DNA of 31,527 nucleotides from an uncultured Collinsella sp. GTDB lineage: Bacteria; Actinomycetota; Coriobacteriia; Coriobacteriales; Coriobacteriaceae. Made by a program: the position numbers and the translations under genes. Below the pieces are notes generated by a model, which saw only the letters and a list, made by a program, of their open reading frames with translations, was not told the DNA's origin and did not search any database. The stretch covers positions 1-31,527 of the forward strand of contig CAUDVX010000018.1 in assembly GCA_958452935.1 (NCBI GenBank), read 5' to 3'. Of this stretch, positions 1 through 8,334 are shown in pieces (position 1 is the first letter of the stretch; each line of letters starts with the position of its first letter).

Positions 1-21
1 GGCCCGTGGCCGCCTTGGAAA

Positions 22-49
22 CCGAATGATGGTACGAGCATCCATTCGG
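22..49 (-). terminator. possible terminator hairpin after the MFS remnant
   Basis: An inverted repeat (CCGAATG...CATTCGG, with an inner ATG/CAT extension across a bulge) lies about 55 bases past the minus-strand stop of the decayed transporter. Only three T's follow on the minus strand, so termination is a weak call. Bases 1-102 otherwise hold nothing I recognise. Confidence 0.3.
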
Positions 50-102
50 CTTCCAGGGCAGCCACAGACAGAACGGAGCGAACAGCAAAGAGCGACGGAC
101 GT

Positions 103-327
103 CTACTCCCCCGCCACGCTCGCGCGCAGCTTGGCGGCGATGGGCTCGGATGCCAGCAGGAACACGAGCATGACCACGGAGCACGCCAGGCACACAATCC
201 AGGTGCTCGCAAAGGAGCCCGTGGCATCGAACAGCACGCCCGAGACGATGGCGCCCACGGTGCCCAAGATTGCCTTGAAAGACAAGGGCATAGGCCTTAT
301 GGCCATGCCCGCAGGCTTGAAAGGCAA
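103..327 (-). pseudogene. C-terminal remnant of an MFS transporter
   Basis: The 74-residue reading frame begins at a TTG and looks like the tail of a major facilitator transporter. It keeps two hydrophobic segments, one with the typical GAIVSGVLFDATGSF pattern of penultimate MFS helices and a final helix ending LLASEPIAAKL. Full MFS proteins have about 400 residues and 12 helices, so roughly 80% is missing. It starts 9 bases after the M20 amidohydrolase stop on the same strand, so an amidohydrolase-transporter pair probably existed before most of the transporter gene was deleted. A functional two-helix protein cannot be excluded, but no ribosome binding site supports one. Confidence 0.65.
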
Positions 328-336
328 GGTTGGGTG

Positions 337-1632
337 CTACCGGTGGTCAGCGATATAGCCCAAAGCGACCGCCGTGTAAGCCGCGGCGCCAAGGGGAAGC
401 TCGGCATCGCTAAAGCGTGCCTTGGGATGGTGCTGAGCAAAATGCTTGTCCGTATCAGTCGCGGCAGCGCCCACGGTAAAGTACGCACTCGGGATCTCGC
501 TCGAGATCAACGCGAAGTCCTCGCTCGCCATGGCGTGGAACAGTGGCAAGAAGGCGGACTTGGGCAGCACCGCGCCCACGTAGCCAAGCGACGCCTGCGT
601 CATATCGTCATCGAGTACGAGCGGGGGAACATCCGAGAGCGTCTCGATAGTCGCCGGCGTACGATAGGTCGTGGCAACACCTTTGACGACCTCCGCGATG
701 CGGGTCTTGAGGTGCTCCATGAGCTCGACGTCGAAGCCGCGCAGCGTTCCCTCGAGCACACAAGTGTCGGGGATGACATTTGCGGCCTGACCGCCGGCGA
801 ACTTACCGACAGTCAGTGCGACCTCCTTGGCCGCCGGCACCTCGCGGGAGATGAGCTCCTGAAGCGCCAGATGCACATGGACGCCGGCCGTGATGGGGTC
901 GATGCAGATCTCGGGGCTCGAGCCATGGCCACCCTTGCCCTGAAGCGTGATGCGAAAACCGTACACGCCCGAGAGCGCCGGGCTGCCGTAGAGCACCAGG
1001 CCAAGCGGCGACTGGCTATTGACATGCATGGCAAAGGCGGCCTGGGGACGCGGGTTCTGTAGCAGACCATCGGCGATGGCGGCGCGGGCACCCTCAAAGG
1101 TTTCCTCGCCCGGCTGGAACAGCAACTTAACCGTGGCATTGGCGTCGACAAGCTCCGCCTCGCGCGCCTTGAGCATACGGGCTGCACCAAGCAGCGCCGT
1201 CGCGTGCATATCGTGTCCGCATGCGTGCATGCAGCCGTTCGTAGAGGCGAAAGGCTCGCCTGACTCTTCGGCAACGGGCAGGGCATCCATGTCGCCACGC
1301 AGCATAACGACCGTACCGGCCTGTTCGTCCGTGCAGACGCCATTGCCCTGGGCCGCGACGGCACCGGCGCCGACAAGGCCCACAACACAGGAACCATCGA
1401 CGAGCGTGGCAAATGGGATATCCATCTCGGTCAGGCGCGCTTGAATATACGCAGAGGTCTGCGGGAGGCTATTGCCCAGCTCGGGCATCTGGTGTAAATC
1501 GTGTCGCCACGCAGCGAGCTCGTCTGCAAAAGCCTGAGCTTCTGCAACAAGACCGTCACCGATAGCGGCCTGCGCCGCCGCGGTGGCCTTGGGCGCTGAT
1601 TGCGGTTGAAGATCGGACAGTGCTGGTGCCAT
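337..1632 (-). CDS. M20 family metallopeptidase / N-acyl amino acid amidohydrolase
   Basis: Cytoplasmic zinc/manganese amidohydrolase of peptidase family M20D (hippurate hydrolase, N-acetyl-L-amino acid deacetylase type), 431 residues. Visible family motifs in order are LRGDMDALPV (about 111-120), the metal-binding CGHD at 138-141, PGEE at 174-177 with the catalytic and metal glutamates, a metal histidine in AMHVN near 203, the dimerisation-domain GKGGHGSSPE, and a C-terminal ASEDF. The ATG at 1632 is preferred over the TTG at 1686 because a GGGGGG ribosome binding stretch precedes it. The substrate cannot be told from sequence; cleavage of acyl or aromatic amides of amino acids is typical. 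It is followed by the transporter remnant and preceded by a perfect palindrome that may control it. Confidence 0.9.
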   Translation of the reverse strand: MAPALSDLQPQSAPKATAAAQAAIGDGLVAEAQAFADELAAWRHDLHQMPELGNSLPQTSAYIQARLTEMDIPFATLVDGSCVVGLVGAGAVAAQGNGVCTDEQAGTVVMLRGDMDALPVAEESGEPFASTNGCMHACGHDMHATALLGAARMLKAREAELVDANATVKLLFQPGEETFEGARAAIADGLLQNPRPQAAFAMHVNSQSPLGLVLYGSPALSGVYGFRITLQGKGGHGSSPEICIDPITAGVHVHLALQELISREVPAAKEVALTVGKFAGGQAANVIPDTCVLEGTLRGFDVELMEHLKTRIAEVVKGVATTYRTPATIETLSDVPPLVLDDDMTQASLGYVGAVLPKSAFLPLFHAMASEDFALISSEIPSAYFTVGAAATDTDKHFAQHHPKARFSDAELPLGAAAYTAVALGYIADHR

Positions 1633-1684
1633 AGATGCCCCCCAGTAACGTTTTTGCAGCAAGCACTTTGATAGCGTAAAGTGC

Positions 1685-1697
1685 AAAGTACTACTTT
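1685..1697. promoter_or_regulatory. palindromic operator candidate upstream of the amidohydrolase
   Basis: A perfect 13-base inverted repeat, AAAGTA-C-TACTTT, lies about 55 bases upstream of the amidohydrolase ATG. More ACTTT/AAAGT half-sites follow it towards the gene. Position and symmetry suit a repressor or activator site; the binding protein is unknown. Confidence 0.4.
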
Positions 1698-1710
1698 AAG
1701 GGCGACGCAT

Positions 1711-1736
1711 AAAAAATGCCGCCCCGGGAGGGCGGC
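1711..1736 (-). terminator. intrinsic terminator after the DMT transporter
   Basis: On the minus strand GCCGCC pairs with GGCGGC around a short CCC/GGG-rich loop, followed by ATTTTTT. It lies 13 bases past the transporter stop and separates it from the amidohydrolase. Confidence 0.85.
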
Positions 1737-1748
1737 GCAACAAGTTGT

Positions 1749-2732
1749 TTACAATTGCGGGCGCGGCTTTTTGCGCAAAAAATCGAAGTGAGTCTCGCTC
1801 AAGATAATCGACAGGAAGATAAGCACGAAGCCGGCGAGCAGACGCGAGGTGAGCGCCTCCCCCATCAGCAGCACCGAAAACAACACGCCCGAAGGGGACT
1901 CCATCGAAAGGAGCAGCGAGCCCGTCGAAGCCGGGACATGCGCCAGGCCGACGTTTTGGATGAGCAGAGCCACGCATGTGCAGCCCACCGAGAGAAACGC
2001 CATCGCAGTGATAAAGCTCGGCGTCCACACGGACAGAGGCGCTTGGGTCTCGAATAGCAGCGACGTTGCCAGGCTCAGCACGCCGTTGCCCACAAACATC
2101 CAAAACGTGATGACGTTGATGTCCATTTTGCGACCGTACTTGGCGGTCACCGCCATCTGGATGGCGAAAAAGACCGCACCCGCCAGCGTAATGACGTCAC
2201 CGATGTTGAATTCAACGCTATCGAGCGCCACCAACCCAATGCCCGCCAAGCACAGCAGTGCCGCGCCCAGGTTATAGCGGGTGAGTTTTTCGCCGCTCAG
2301 AAAATAGCTCGCGAACGGCACAAGGATGCAGTACGTGCCCGTCAAAAAAGCATTCTTGCCCGCCGTAGTATGTGCCAGACCGACCGTCTGCAACGCATAG
2401 GCCGCCCACATGAGCACGCCCATACTCAGGCCAACGATCAGGTTGCGAGCGTTGAAATGTGCAATGATGCGCTTGTGGAAGACGGCAAACATGACCAACG
2501 CTGCGGGCAGAAAGCGTACATAGAGCAGCGCGAACACCGGAATGGTGCCGAGTGCGTCCTTCATAGTGGTAAAGGAGTAGCCCCAGATGACCGCCACCGA
2601 AAGGAGCAGAACCTTCCAGAACAGCGGAGAGCGTGCGCCGGCGCCGCGGAAGGTGCCGCCCGCGCCCAGGTCTTCACGGGCTACAGGGCTATCGGGCAAG
2701 TTTTCGATTTCGTTGGCAGCGTATTGGGCCAT
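1749..2732 (-). CDS. EamA/DMT superfamily transporter
   Basis: Predicted inner-membrane metabolite exporter of the drug/metabolite transporter superfamily, 327 residues. The sequence shows about ten hydrophobic segments in two EamA-like halves. The first half has AVIWGYSFTTMKDALG near the first helix and LYVRFLPAALVM. The second has an ALIIQNVGLAHVPAS-like region (read here as VALLIQNVGLAHVPAS) and LLSMESPSGVLFSVLLMGEALTS, typical of the EamA C-terminal half. The ATG at 2732 is chosen over the GTG at 2747 because GAGG precedes it at 7 bases. It has its own promoter and terminator, so it is probably monocistronic. Amino acids or nucleosides are common family substrates; the actual one is unknown. 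Confidence 0.88.
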   Translation of the reverse strand: MAQYAANEIENLPDSPVAREDLGAGGTFRGAGARSPLFWKVLLLSVAVIWGYSFTTMKDALGTIPVFALLYVRFLPAALVMFAVFHKRIIAHFNARNLIVGLSMGVLMWAAYALQTVGLAHTTAGKNAFLTGTYCILVPFASYFLSGEKLTRYNLGAALLCLAGIGLVALDSVEFNIGDVITLAGAVFFAIQMAVTAKYGRKMDINVITFWMFVGNGVLSLATSLLFETQAPLSVWTPSFITAMAFLSVGCTCVALLIQNVGLAHVPASTGSLLLSMESPSGVLFSVLLMGEALTSRLLAGFVLIFLSIILSETHFDFLRKKPRPQL

Positions 2733-2772
2733 GGAACATCCTCGCACTCAATCTGGGCGTGGTGTCCGCACG

Positions 2773-2801
2773 CGTATGGCTGCGTGCCGCCTCATGGTCA
2801 A
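2773..2801 (-). promoter_or_regulatory. sigma70-type promoter of the DMT transporter gene
   Basis: On the minus strand TTGACC (2796-2801) and CATACG (2773-2778) are separated by 17 bases and lie about 40 bases upstream of the ATG. The -35 and spacing equal those of two tRNA-Arg promoters in this window. Confidence 0.5.
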
Positions 2802-2803
2802 AT

Positions 2804-2838
2804 AAAAACGGGGCGCACCGGACCCCCGGCACGCCCCG
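2804..2838 (-). terminator. strong intrinsic terminator after the 729-residue YhgE-type gene
   Basis: On the minus strand CGGGGCG pairs with CGCCCCG, extended inwards by a G/C stem with two G-T pairs and a GGGT loop, and is followed by TTTTTA. The interval 2733-3065 holds this terminator, the DMT promoter and the structured repeat at 2920-3066. Confidence 0.85.
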
Positions 2839-2919
2839 CTACTGTAGCAACAACCAGCGTTGCACCGCAATCCAGCCCACTAAAGTACCGACTTGAATAA
2901 CCTCGATGTTCCGTCAACG

Positions 2920-3066
2920 TCAGCGAAAACGGCCCCAAGCGAGCAAGGTGACGTGAAATGAAAGGGCGCTGACCTTCTGGTCGCGCCCTTGAAATTGAAC
3001 GTCAGATTGCCGCTTGGGGGCGTTTGCAGCGTCGAGCCGTTACGCGGTTTGGTAAAACCGCGTAAC
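2920..3066. repeat. post-stop structured repeat, copy 1
   Basis: About 147 bases made of nested inverted repeats. The outer arms are AACGGCCCCAAGCG (2928-2941) and CGCTTGGGGGCGTT (3011-3024) with one mismatch. An inner TGACGT/ACGTCA stem follows (2949-2954, 2999-3004). The central hairpin is AAGGGCGC...GCGCCCTT (2962-2990). A separate 12-bp hairpin is GTTACGCGGTTT-GGTA-AAACCGCGTAAC (3039-3066). The last base of that hairpin is also part of the TAG stop of the upstream minus-strand gene. A second copy lies at 8335-8480. Confidence 0.85.
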
Positions 3067-5255
3067 TAGATTAATTTGGTTGCCTCCAGCTTTTCGATGA
3101 TCCAGTCGTTGGCTTTGATGACCGGGCGGCGGAAGACGACGCCCAGGGCCAGCGACGGAATCAGGTAGCTCGCCAAGATACCCAGCTCAATCCAGTACTC
3201 CATATGGTAGGCACCGGCCATGGCGGCGTGCATGGCGTTGATGCCGTGAGTAAACGGCAGGAACGGGTAGATCGCCTGGAACACGGGGCCGGTCATCTCG
3301 ATGGGGAACGTACCGCCCGAACCGCCGACCTGCATGACCAGCAGCACGACGGCGAGGGCCTTGCCGATATCTCCAAACGATACCGTAAGCGTGTAGACGA
3401 TATTGGAGAACACGAGACTCGCGACCCAGCCCGCCAGCACAAACTGCAGCGGGTCGTCGCACTGAATACCAAAGAACAGAATGTCGCCCGCGCACACGAG
3501 CGTCGCCTGCAGCAAGGCCAGGCCGCCAAAGAACAGATAACGGCCCAAGTAGATCTCGTGCAGGCGCACGGGAATGAGCTCGTTGATAAGCTCATCGTCA
3601 ACCGAGACCTTCATCATGGCCGCCAGAACAATCGAGCCGACCCAGAGCGACAGAATCGTGTAGAACGGCGCCATGGCCGAACCGTAGTTGCGGATCGGAT
3701 AGACCGGCTTGCGGTCGAGTGCGACAGGGCCGGAAAGCGACACGGCGAGGCCCTCGGGGTCGCTGCCAATCATTGTCTTAATCATGGCCAGGTCACCCGA
3801 GATCAGAGCGCTATCAAGCTCGTCCTTAAAGGCGCTGATCTTGTCCGACGCCTCGCCCAGCTGATCGGAAGCCTTGTTGACGAGCCTTGCAGCCTTGGAG
3901 AGACCCTTCGCGAGCGAACCAGAGGCGTCGGTCAGACCGCTCACGGCGCTATCCAAGTCACCCGAGATACCGTTCAGGGAATCCAGAACGCCCGAAATGG
4001 TCTTCTTGAGCTCCTTGGCCTTAACCGAGAACGTAGAATCGTAATCGGACTTGGCACCCGAGATACCCGCTTTGGCATCGGCGATGGCCTGGTCGACCTC
4101 GGCGCGCGAGTTGTTGACCTCCGCCATGCTGTCCGAAAGGGACTTTGCGGTCGCCGTCAGGTCCTTCGCATTGTTGCGGTACTCCACGGCAATTCTGCCC
4201 AGCGACGTCGCAGCGGACTTAAGGCCGTCTTTGAGCTTGTCATCACTCACCTGGTCGGCAAGGTTGCGGAGCCGATCGGCCATCGCATCGATATCGTCAG
4301 CACGCGTATTGAGCGCCGCTGCGGCTTCGTTGAGCTGAGACACCGTAAGGTCAACATGCTGATTCGCGGCATCGAATGCCTTCGCAAGCTCGGCGGACAC
4401 GTTGTCGAACGAGCCCGCGCTTCCGTCAATCGCCGCGTCAACGGCATCGCTGGCGGCCTTGAGCGCTTCCTTGGAATCATTGATGCCGCTCTTGGCGTGC
4501 TCCATCAGCTGCTTCGTCGACTCATCAACGGTGCCCGTCTGCTTGAGCATGCCACCCGCCGATGTCAACGAATCGGACGTAGAGCTCAAAATGCCCGCGA
4601 GTGACGTCGCGCTCGCCTGAACGTCCTGCAGGTCCTCGACCGAATCGCCCAGTGTAGAGGACAGATTGGCGATAAAGTTGCTCACCTGGTCGGTGCTCAT
4701 ATAGTCGAGCAGGCTGGACACGGTCTTAAGGCCGATAGTCGTAATGGTCTTGGTAAAGGTCTCGTTGACCTGGCTCTGAACGGCGCTCGAGCCCTTCTCG
4801 GTCACGATCTGTGCGATGGCGTTGGCCTTCTGGTTCTCATAGAACTCGATATCGGCGTGCTTCACGTCGGTCGAGAAGAGCGTCATCATATCGGCGCTAA
4901 ACGTTTTAGGGATAACGACGGCAGCGTAGTATGCGCCCGACTTAACGCCCTCAATCGCCTTATCGCGGTCGTTGAGGACGACCCAGTCGAAGTTCTCGTT
5001 GCCGCGCAGGGTGGCGGTTACGTTTTCGCCCACGTTGACCTCGACGGGAATCAGATCGCTCTCGTAGCCCTCGTCAGTGTTGACCACTGCAATTTTAAGG
5101 TTGCCGGTATTGCCGTAGGGATCCCAGCTTCCGGCGATGTTAAACCACGCGTACAGGCACGGCACGATGATTAGGCCCATCACGACGACCATACCGATCA
5201 CGGAGTGAGACACGTTTTGGACATCGCGCTTAAACAGGTGCAGGATGTTTTTCAT
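3066..5255 (-). CDS. YhgE/Pip family membrane protein
   Basis: Integral membrane protein of the YhgE/Pip (phage infection protein) family with an ABC-2-like membrane domain, 729 residues. A first hydrophobic helix (about 17-38) is followed by the family signature WDPYGNTGNLKIAVVNTDEG and an extracytoplasmic domain. A long Ser/Ala/Asp-rich coiled-coil-like region (about 180-480) comes next. The C-terminal 200 residues carry about six hydrophobic segments. Its ATG directly abuts the TAA of the longer paralogue upstream (TAA-ATG), with AAAGGAGGTGA inside the end of that gene, so the two are translationally linked. Family members are tied to phage receptor activity, type VII-like secretion (EsaA relatives) or export of unknown substrates; the role here is not known. 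Confidence 0.88.
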   Translation of the reverse strand: MKNILHLFKRDVQNVSHSVIGMVVVMGLIIVPCLYAWFNIAGSWDPYGNTGNLKIAVVNTDEGYESDLIPVEVNVGENVTATLRGNENFDWVVLNDRDKAIEGVKSGAYYAAVVIPKTFSADMMTLFSTDVKHADIEFYENQKANAIAQIVTEKGSSAVQSQVNETFTKTITTIGLKTVSSLLDYMSTDQVSNFIANLSSTLGDSVEDLQDVQASATSLAGILSSTSDSLTSAGGMLKQTGTVDESTKQLMEHAKSGINDSKEALKAASDAVDAAIDGSAGSFDNVSAELAKAFDAANQHVDLTVSQLNEAAAALNTRADDIDAMADRLRNLADQVSDDKLKDGLKSAATSLGRIAVEYRNNAKDLTATAKSLSDSMAEVNNSRAEVDQAIADAKAGISGAKSDYDSTFSVKAKELKKTISGVLDSLNGISGDLDSAVSGLTDASGSLAKGLSKAARLVNKASDQLGEASDKISAFKDELDSALISGDLAMIKTMIGSDPEGLAVSLSGPVALDRKPVYPIRNYGSAMAPFYTILSLWVGSIVLAAMMKVSVDDELINELIPVRLHEIYLGRYLFFGGLALLQATLVCAGDILFFGIQCDDPLQFVLAGWVASLVFSNIVYTLTVSFGDIGKALAVVLLVMQVGGSGGTFPIEMTGPVFQAIYPFLPFTHGINAMHAAMAGAYHMEYWIELGILASYLIPSLALGVVFRRPVIKANDWIIEKLEATKLI

Positions 5256-8081
5256 TTATGCCTCACCTCCTTTAGAGTGCTTGCCAAGCGGGGTGGTGTC
5301 CCCGTCGTTTCCGCTTACGTTGTCAACGCCGTCGGCATCTTGAGCCTTACGATGCGCACCGATATGCGGCAGACGGCTCGTGGGCTGTTCGCTGTCCTTG
5401 GTGCCCCGCTCGCTGGCGTTGAGACCAAACATGCGACGGGCAGCAGGGATGGCGGCCGTGTGCTCGCGCATCTCGCGGCGAAGGTCCTCGTCCGAAAGCG
5501 CCGAGATACGCATCTGGGTATTGAGGCTCGCACGGATGTACTCGATGTTGATGAGCCAGCCACAGATGGCGATAACCGAAATGATCCAGATAACGAGCAG
5601 GATGATCTTGCCGTTATTGTCGATATCGAGCACCGTCGAGAGCACAAAGAGCAGGACCTGCACGCCTACCACGGCGGCAAAACCGCCCTTGATGTAGTAC
5701 GGGTAGCGATGCTCAAACGCCACGGCATGATCGAGCAGCTCGCGACGGTACGAATCCGAATCGAGCATGACGCGCATGGCCGTGCGCAGCGAATAGCGCT
5801 GGCGCGGCAGGTCGTTGGACTCGCAGATCATGAGGCCCGTCGTGGAAAGCTGCTTATCAAAGAGCAGATTGAGGTTGAGCAGCAACGGGCGCAGCTGCAG
5901 ACCGATAAAGAGCGCCACGATCAGGAACACGCCCAGGATGCACAGGTTGAACAGGTAGTTGAACGAATACATGCCACCGACGGTCTCGCGCAGCAGGTTG
6001 ATGCCATAGGTGAAGGGCAGCAGCGGATGCAGCCATTGGAAGAAGCCGGGCATCATCTCGATGGGATACATGCCCGACGAACCGGGGATCTGCACAATGA
6101 CGAGGATGACGCCGATTGCCTTGCCGATATGCTTAAAGGTGGTGGACAGCGCATAGATGATGTTGACGTAAGTGAACGAGATAGCGATGCCGCCCAGCAC
6201 AAAGAGCAGCGGATTGACGCACTGAACGCCAATGACCAGGTCGCCCACCGTAACGATAATGGCCTGGAACGCACCCAGGATCACCATCAGCAGCCAGCGG
6301 CCAAAGTAGCCCTGACGCGCCGTAAAGCTACCGATGCCCTCGCGGTCGACCTCGAGCTTGTAGATAGCGATGAGCACATAGCCGCCTACCCACAGCGCCA
6401 GATTGGTGTAGAAGGGCGCGATGCCCGAGCCAAAGCTCTTGACCGGATAGATTGACTTGGACGTCAGCTCAACCGGAGATGCCATGAAATCTGCCACATC
6501 ATCGACGTCGACGTCCATGAGGTCGGCCAACTCGCCCATAGACTCAGAGGTCTGCAGCGCCGCAATGTCATTGGCGGCGGTCGCGAGCTTGCCCTGAACC
6601 TTGGCAAGGGAGGCGTCGGTTTGGGACAGCGTGGTCTTTGCCTGCTTGAGCGTGGCGTCGAGCTGCGCCAGCGTGCCGCGCGCGCTCGCTATCGTGGGGG
6701 TCATACCCGACACAATGCCGGTCAAATCGCCCGAAACGGCGGCAAAGGAGTCAAGCGCGCTCGAAGCCTTCGGCAGTGCGTTCTGTCCCAGATCGGTCTG
6801 AGCCTGACCGAGGTTAGCCGTACCGGTCTGAATTGCCGCGTTGAGTGCGTTGCTCGCGTTCGAGATCGCCGTAGCGTCGTTTGCCATGGCGCTCGACTGT
6901 GCAGAAAGGCCATCCTTAATGCTCTGCAGCTTCTGGTTTTGCTCGCGAAGCGAATTGATGGTCGATGCGATGAGCGCGTCGGCGTTCTCCGATCCCGTCG
7001 ACGTATCGTTAGCGAGAATCTGCAGGCGCTCGATGACAGCGCTGTTGTGGTCAATCGTCGCTTGAAGGGATTCGAGCGAGTTGTCGATACGAGTGGTCGT
7101 GGACGCAACCGTACCGGTGAGTTTGCCAATCGCGGCGTTCGCAGAAGCCGATGTCTTACTCAGCACGATGCTGCCCTCCGAGAGCGCCTTGGAGAGCGAG
7201 GTGATGGACTTGCCAGCCGTGGTGCGAGCTTCGCCCAGCAGATCATTACCCTGAGCGATTGCCTGCGTTAGCGAAGGCGCCTGTCCCTGCAGGCCCGCCA
7301 GCGCAGCATCGGCCGAAGCAATCGAGTTGCTCGTCTTGTCGATGGCGGTGTTCATGTCGCCGATGGAATCGCGTACTTCGCCCAGGGTATCAGACGCCTC
7401 GGACACCGAGCCCGCCAGCGAATCCTGGGTCTGGGTTGCCTTGTCTTTAAGGTCGATGCCAGCATCTTTGGCAATGCCCGCGACGGTCTCGCCCACCGTA
7501 GAGACAAACTCCGAGTTGATCTGCTCCTCGATGGTGTTGGCACCGGTATCGGTGACCTTGGGCGCAATGGCGCTCTTTTTCTCGTTGACGTAATAGGTGA
7601 GCTTCGGCTGATGGTAATTGCCGTCGAGCATCGAGACGAGATTGTCGGAGAAGTTCTTGGGAATCACGATGGCAGCATAGTATTCGCCACTTTCGACGCC
7701 CTCTTTGGCATCTGCCGCCGAGTCGACGAAGGTCCAGCCAAGCTGGTCGTTCTCCTTGAGCTGGTCGACCACCTTATCGCCTGCGTTAAGCTCGCCCACT
7801 AGGTCATTCTGGGTGCCCTGATCGTTGTTGGCGATGGCGATTTTAATGCCCTGGGTATTTCCGTACGGATCCCAGTTGGCAACGATGTTGTACCAGGCAT
7901 ACAGCGAGGGAATGACGCACACGCCCAGGGTAACCACCAGGGCGACGGGGTTCATAAGCAGTCGCTTAATGTCGCGCTTAAATATCGCAAAGGAGACCTT
8001 TGCGTTGGATAGTTTGCTGCCGAGACTCACGCTTGGACCATCCATCCTGTCGTTGAATCGAATCGTACTATCGACAACCAT
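5256..8081 (-). CDS. long YhgE/Pip family membrane protein with C-terminal extension
   Basis: Paralogue of the following gene, about 941 residues from the ATG at 8081. The start is uncertain: a TTG at 8114 and an ATG at 8045 (AGG directly before it) are alternatives, and none has a well-spaced ribosome binding site. Layout: short cytoplasmic N-terminus, one helix (VALVVTLGVCVIPSLYAWY), WDPYGNT signature, a long Ala/Ser/Thr-rich coiled-coil region, then about six C-terminal helices. Unlike the 729-residue partner it continues for about 200 residues with two more hydrophobic segments (AAVVGVQVLLFVLSTVL and ILLVIWIISVIAICGWL) and a charged hydrophilic tail. It heads a two-gene operon. A heteromeric complex of the two proteins is a reasonable inference. 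Confidence 0.82.
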   Translation of the reverse strand: MVVDSTIRFNDRMDGPSVSLGSKLSNAKVSFAIFKRDIKRLLMNPVALVVTLGVCVIPSLYAWYNIVANWDPYGNTQGIKIAIANNDQGTQNDLVGELNAGDKVVDQLKENDQLGWTFVDSAADAKEGVESGEYYAAIVIPKNFSDNLVSMLDGNYHQPKLTYYVNEKKSAIAPKVTDTGANTIEEQINSEFVSTVGETVAGIAKDAGIDLKDKATQTQDSLAGSVSEASDTLGEVRDSIGDMNTAIDKTSNSIASADAALAGLQGQAPSLTQAIAQGNDLLGEARTTAGKSITSLSKALSEGSIVLSKTSASANAAIGKLTGTVASTTTRIDNSLESLQATIDHNSAVIERLQILANDTSTGSENADALIASTINSLREQNQKLQSIKDGLSAQSSAMANDATAISNASNALNAAIQTGTANLGQAQTDLGQNALPKASSALDSFAAVSGDLTGIVSGMTPTIASARGTLAQLDATLKQAKTTLSQTDASLAKVQGKLATAANDIAALQTSESMGELADLMDVDVDDVADFMASPVELTSKSIYPVKSFGSGIAPFYTNLALWVGGYVLIAIYKLEVDREGIGSFTARQGYFGRWLLMVILGAFQAIIVTVGDLVIGVQCVNPLLFVLGGIAISFTYVNIIYALSTTFKHIGKAIGVILVIVQIPGSSGMYPIEMMPGFFQWLHPLLPFTYGINLLRETVGGMYSFNYLFNLCILGVFLIVALFIGLQLRPLLLNLNLLFDKQLSTTGLMICESNDLPRQRYSLRTAMRVMLDSDSYRRELLDHAVAFEHRYPYYIKGGFAAVVGVQVLLFVLSTVLDIDNNGKIILLVIWIISVIAICGWLINIEYIRASLNTQMRISALSDEDLRREMREHTAAIPAARRMFGLNASERGTKDSEQPTSRLPHIGAHRKAQDADGVDNVSGNDGDTTPLGKHSKGGEA

Positions 8082-8137
8082 TGTACGTAGACGCTTTAGT
8101 GCCTCGCGGCACAATGGTGCTGAGTTTTGCGGGTAGC

Positions 8138-8173
8138 AATATACTACGAAGATGATTTAACGTACAGTTGTAC
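8138..8173 (-). promoter_or_regulatory. putative promoter and palindromic operator of the YhgE pair
   Basis: On the minus strand an AT-rich TAGTATATT (8138-8146) resembles a -10 element about 60 bases before the ATG at 8081. About 16 bases upstream lies GTACA-GT-TGTAC (8162-8173), an inverted repeat placed where a repressor or activator could act. No good -35 is visible. Confidence 0.35.
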
Positions 8174-8232
8174 AGTATCTTAAATTCCCGCAGCTCCCAA
8201 AACCACAACCCGCACAAACTAGCAATCCAACT

Positions 8233-8298
8233 AGTCATTGGGGACGTTCTTAAACGACTAGTCAAACAAGAACGTCCCCAACGACCACCCCAATGACT
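8233..8298. repeat. REP/BIME-like inverted repeat with alternative pairings
   Basis: A perfect 14-bp inverted repeat (TTGGGGACGTTCTT at 8238-8251, AAGAACGTCCCCAA at 8268-8281) encloses a 16-base loop. The outer sequence AGTCATTGGGG (8233-8243) can instead pair with CCCCAATGACT (8288-8298), so two folds compete for the same GGGG. GACTAGTC also recurs inside. It lies between the YhgE promoter and the structured repeat; 8174-8334 has no gene. Confidence 0.75.
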
Positions 8299-8334
8299 AC
8301 TTAGGACCACGAAAGCGTCGTAGGTTGAGCATAA

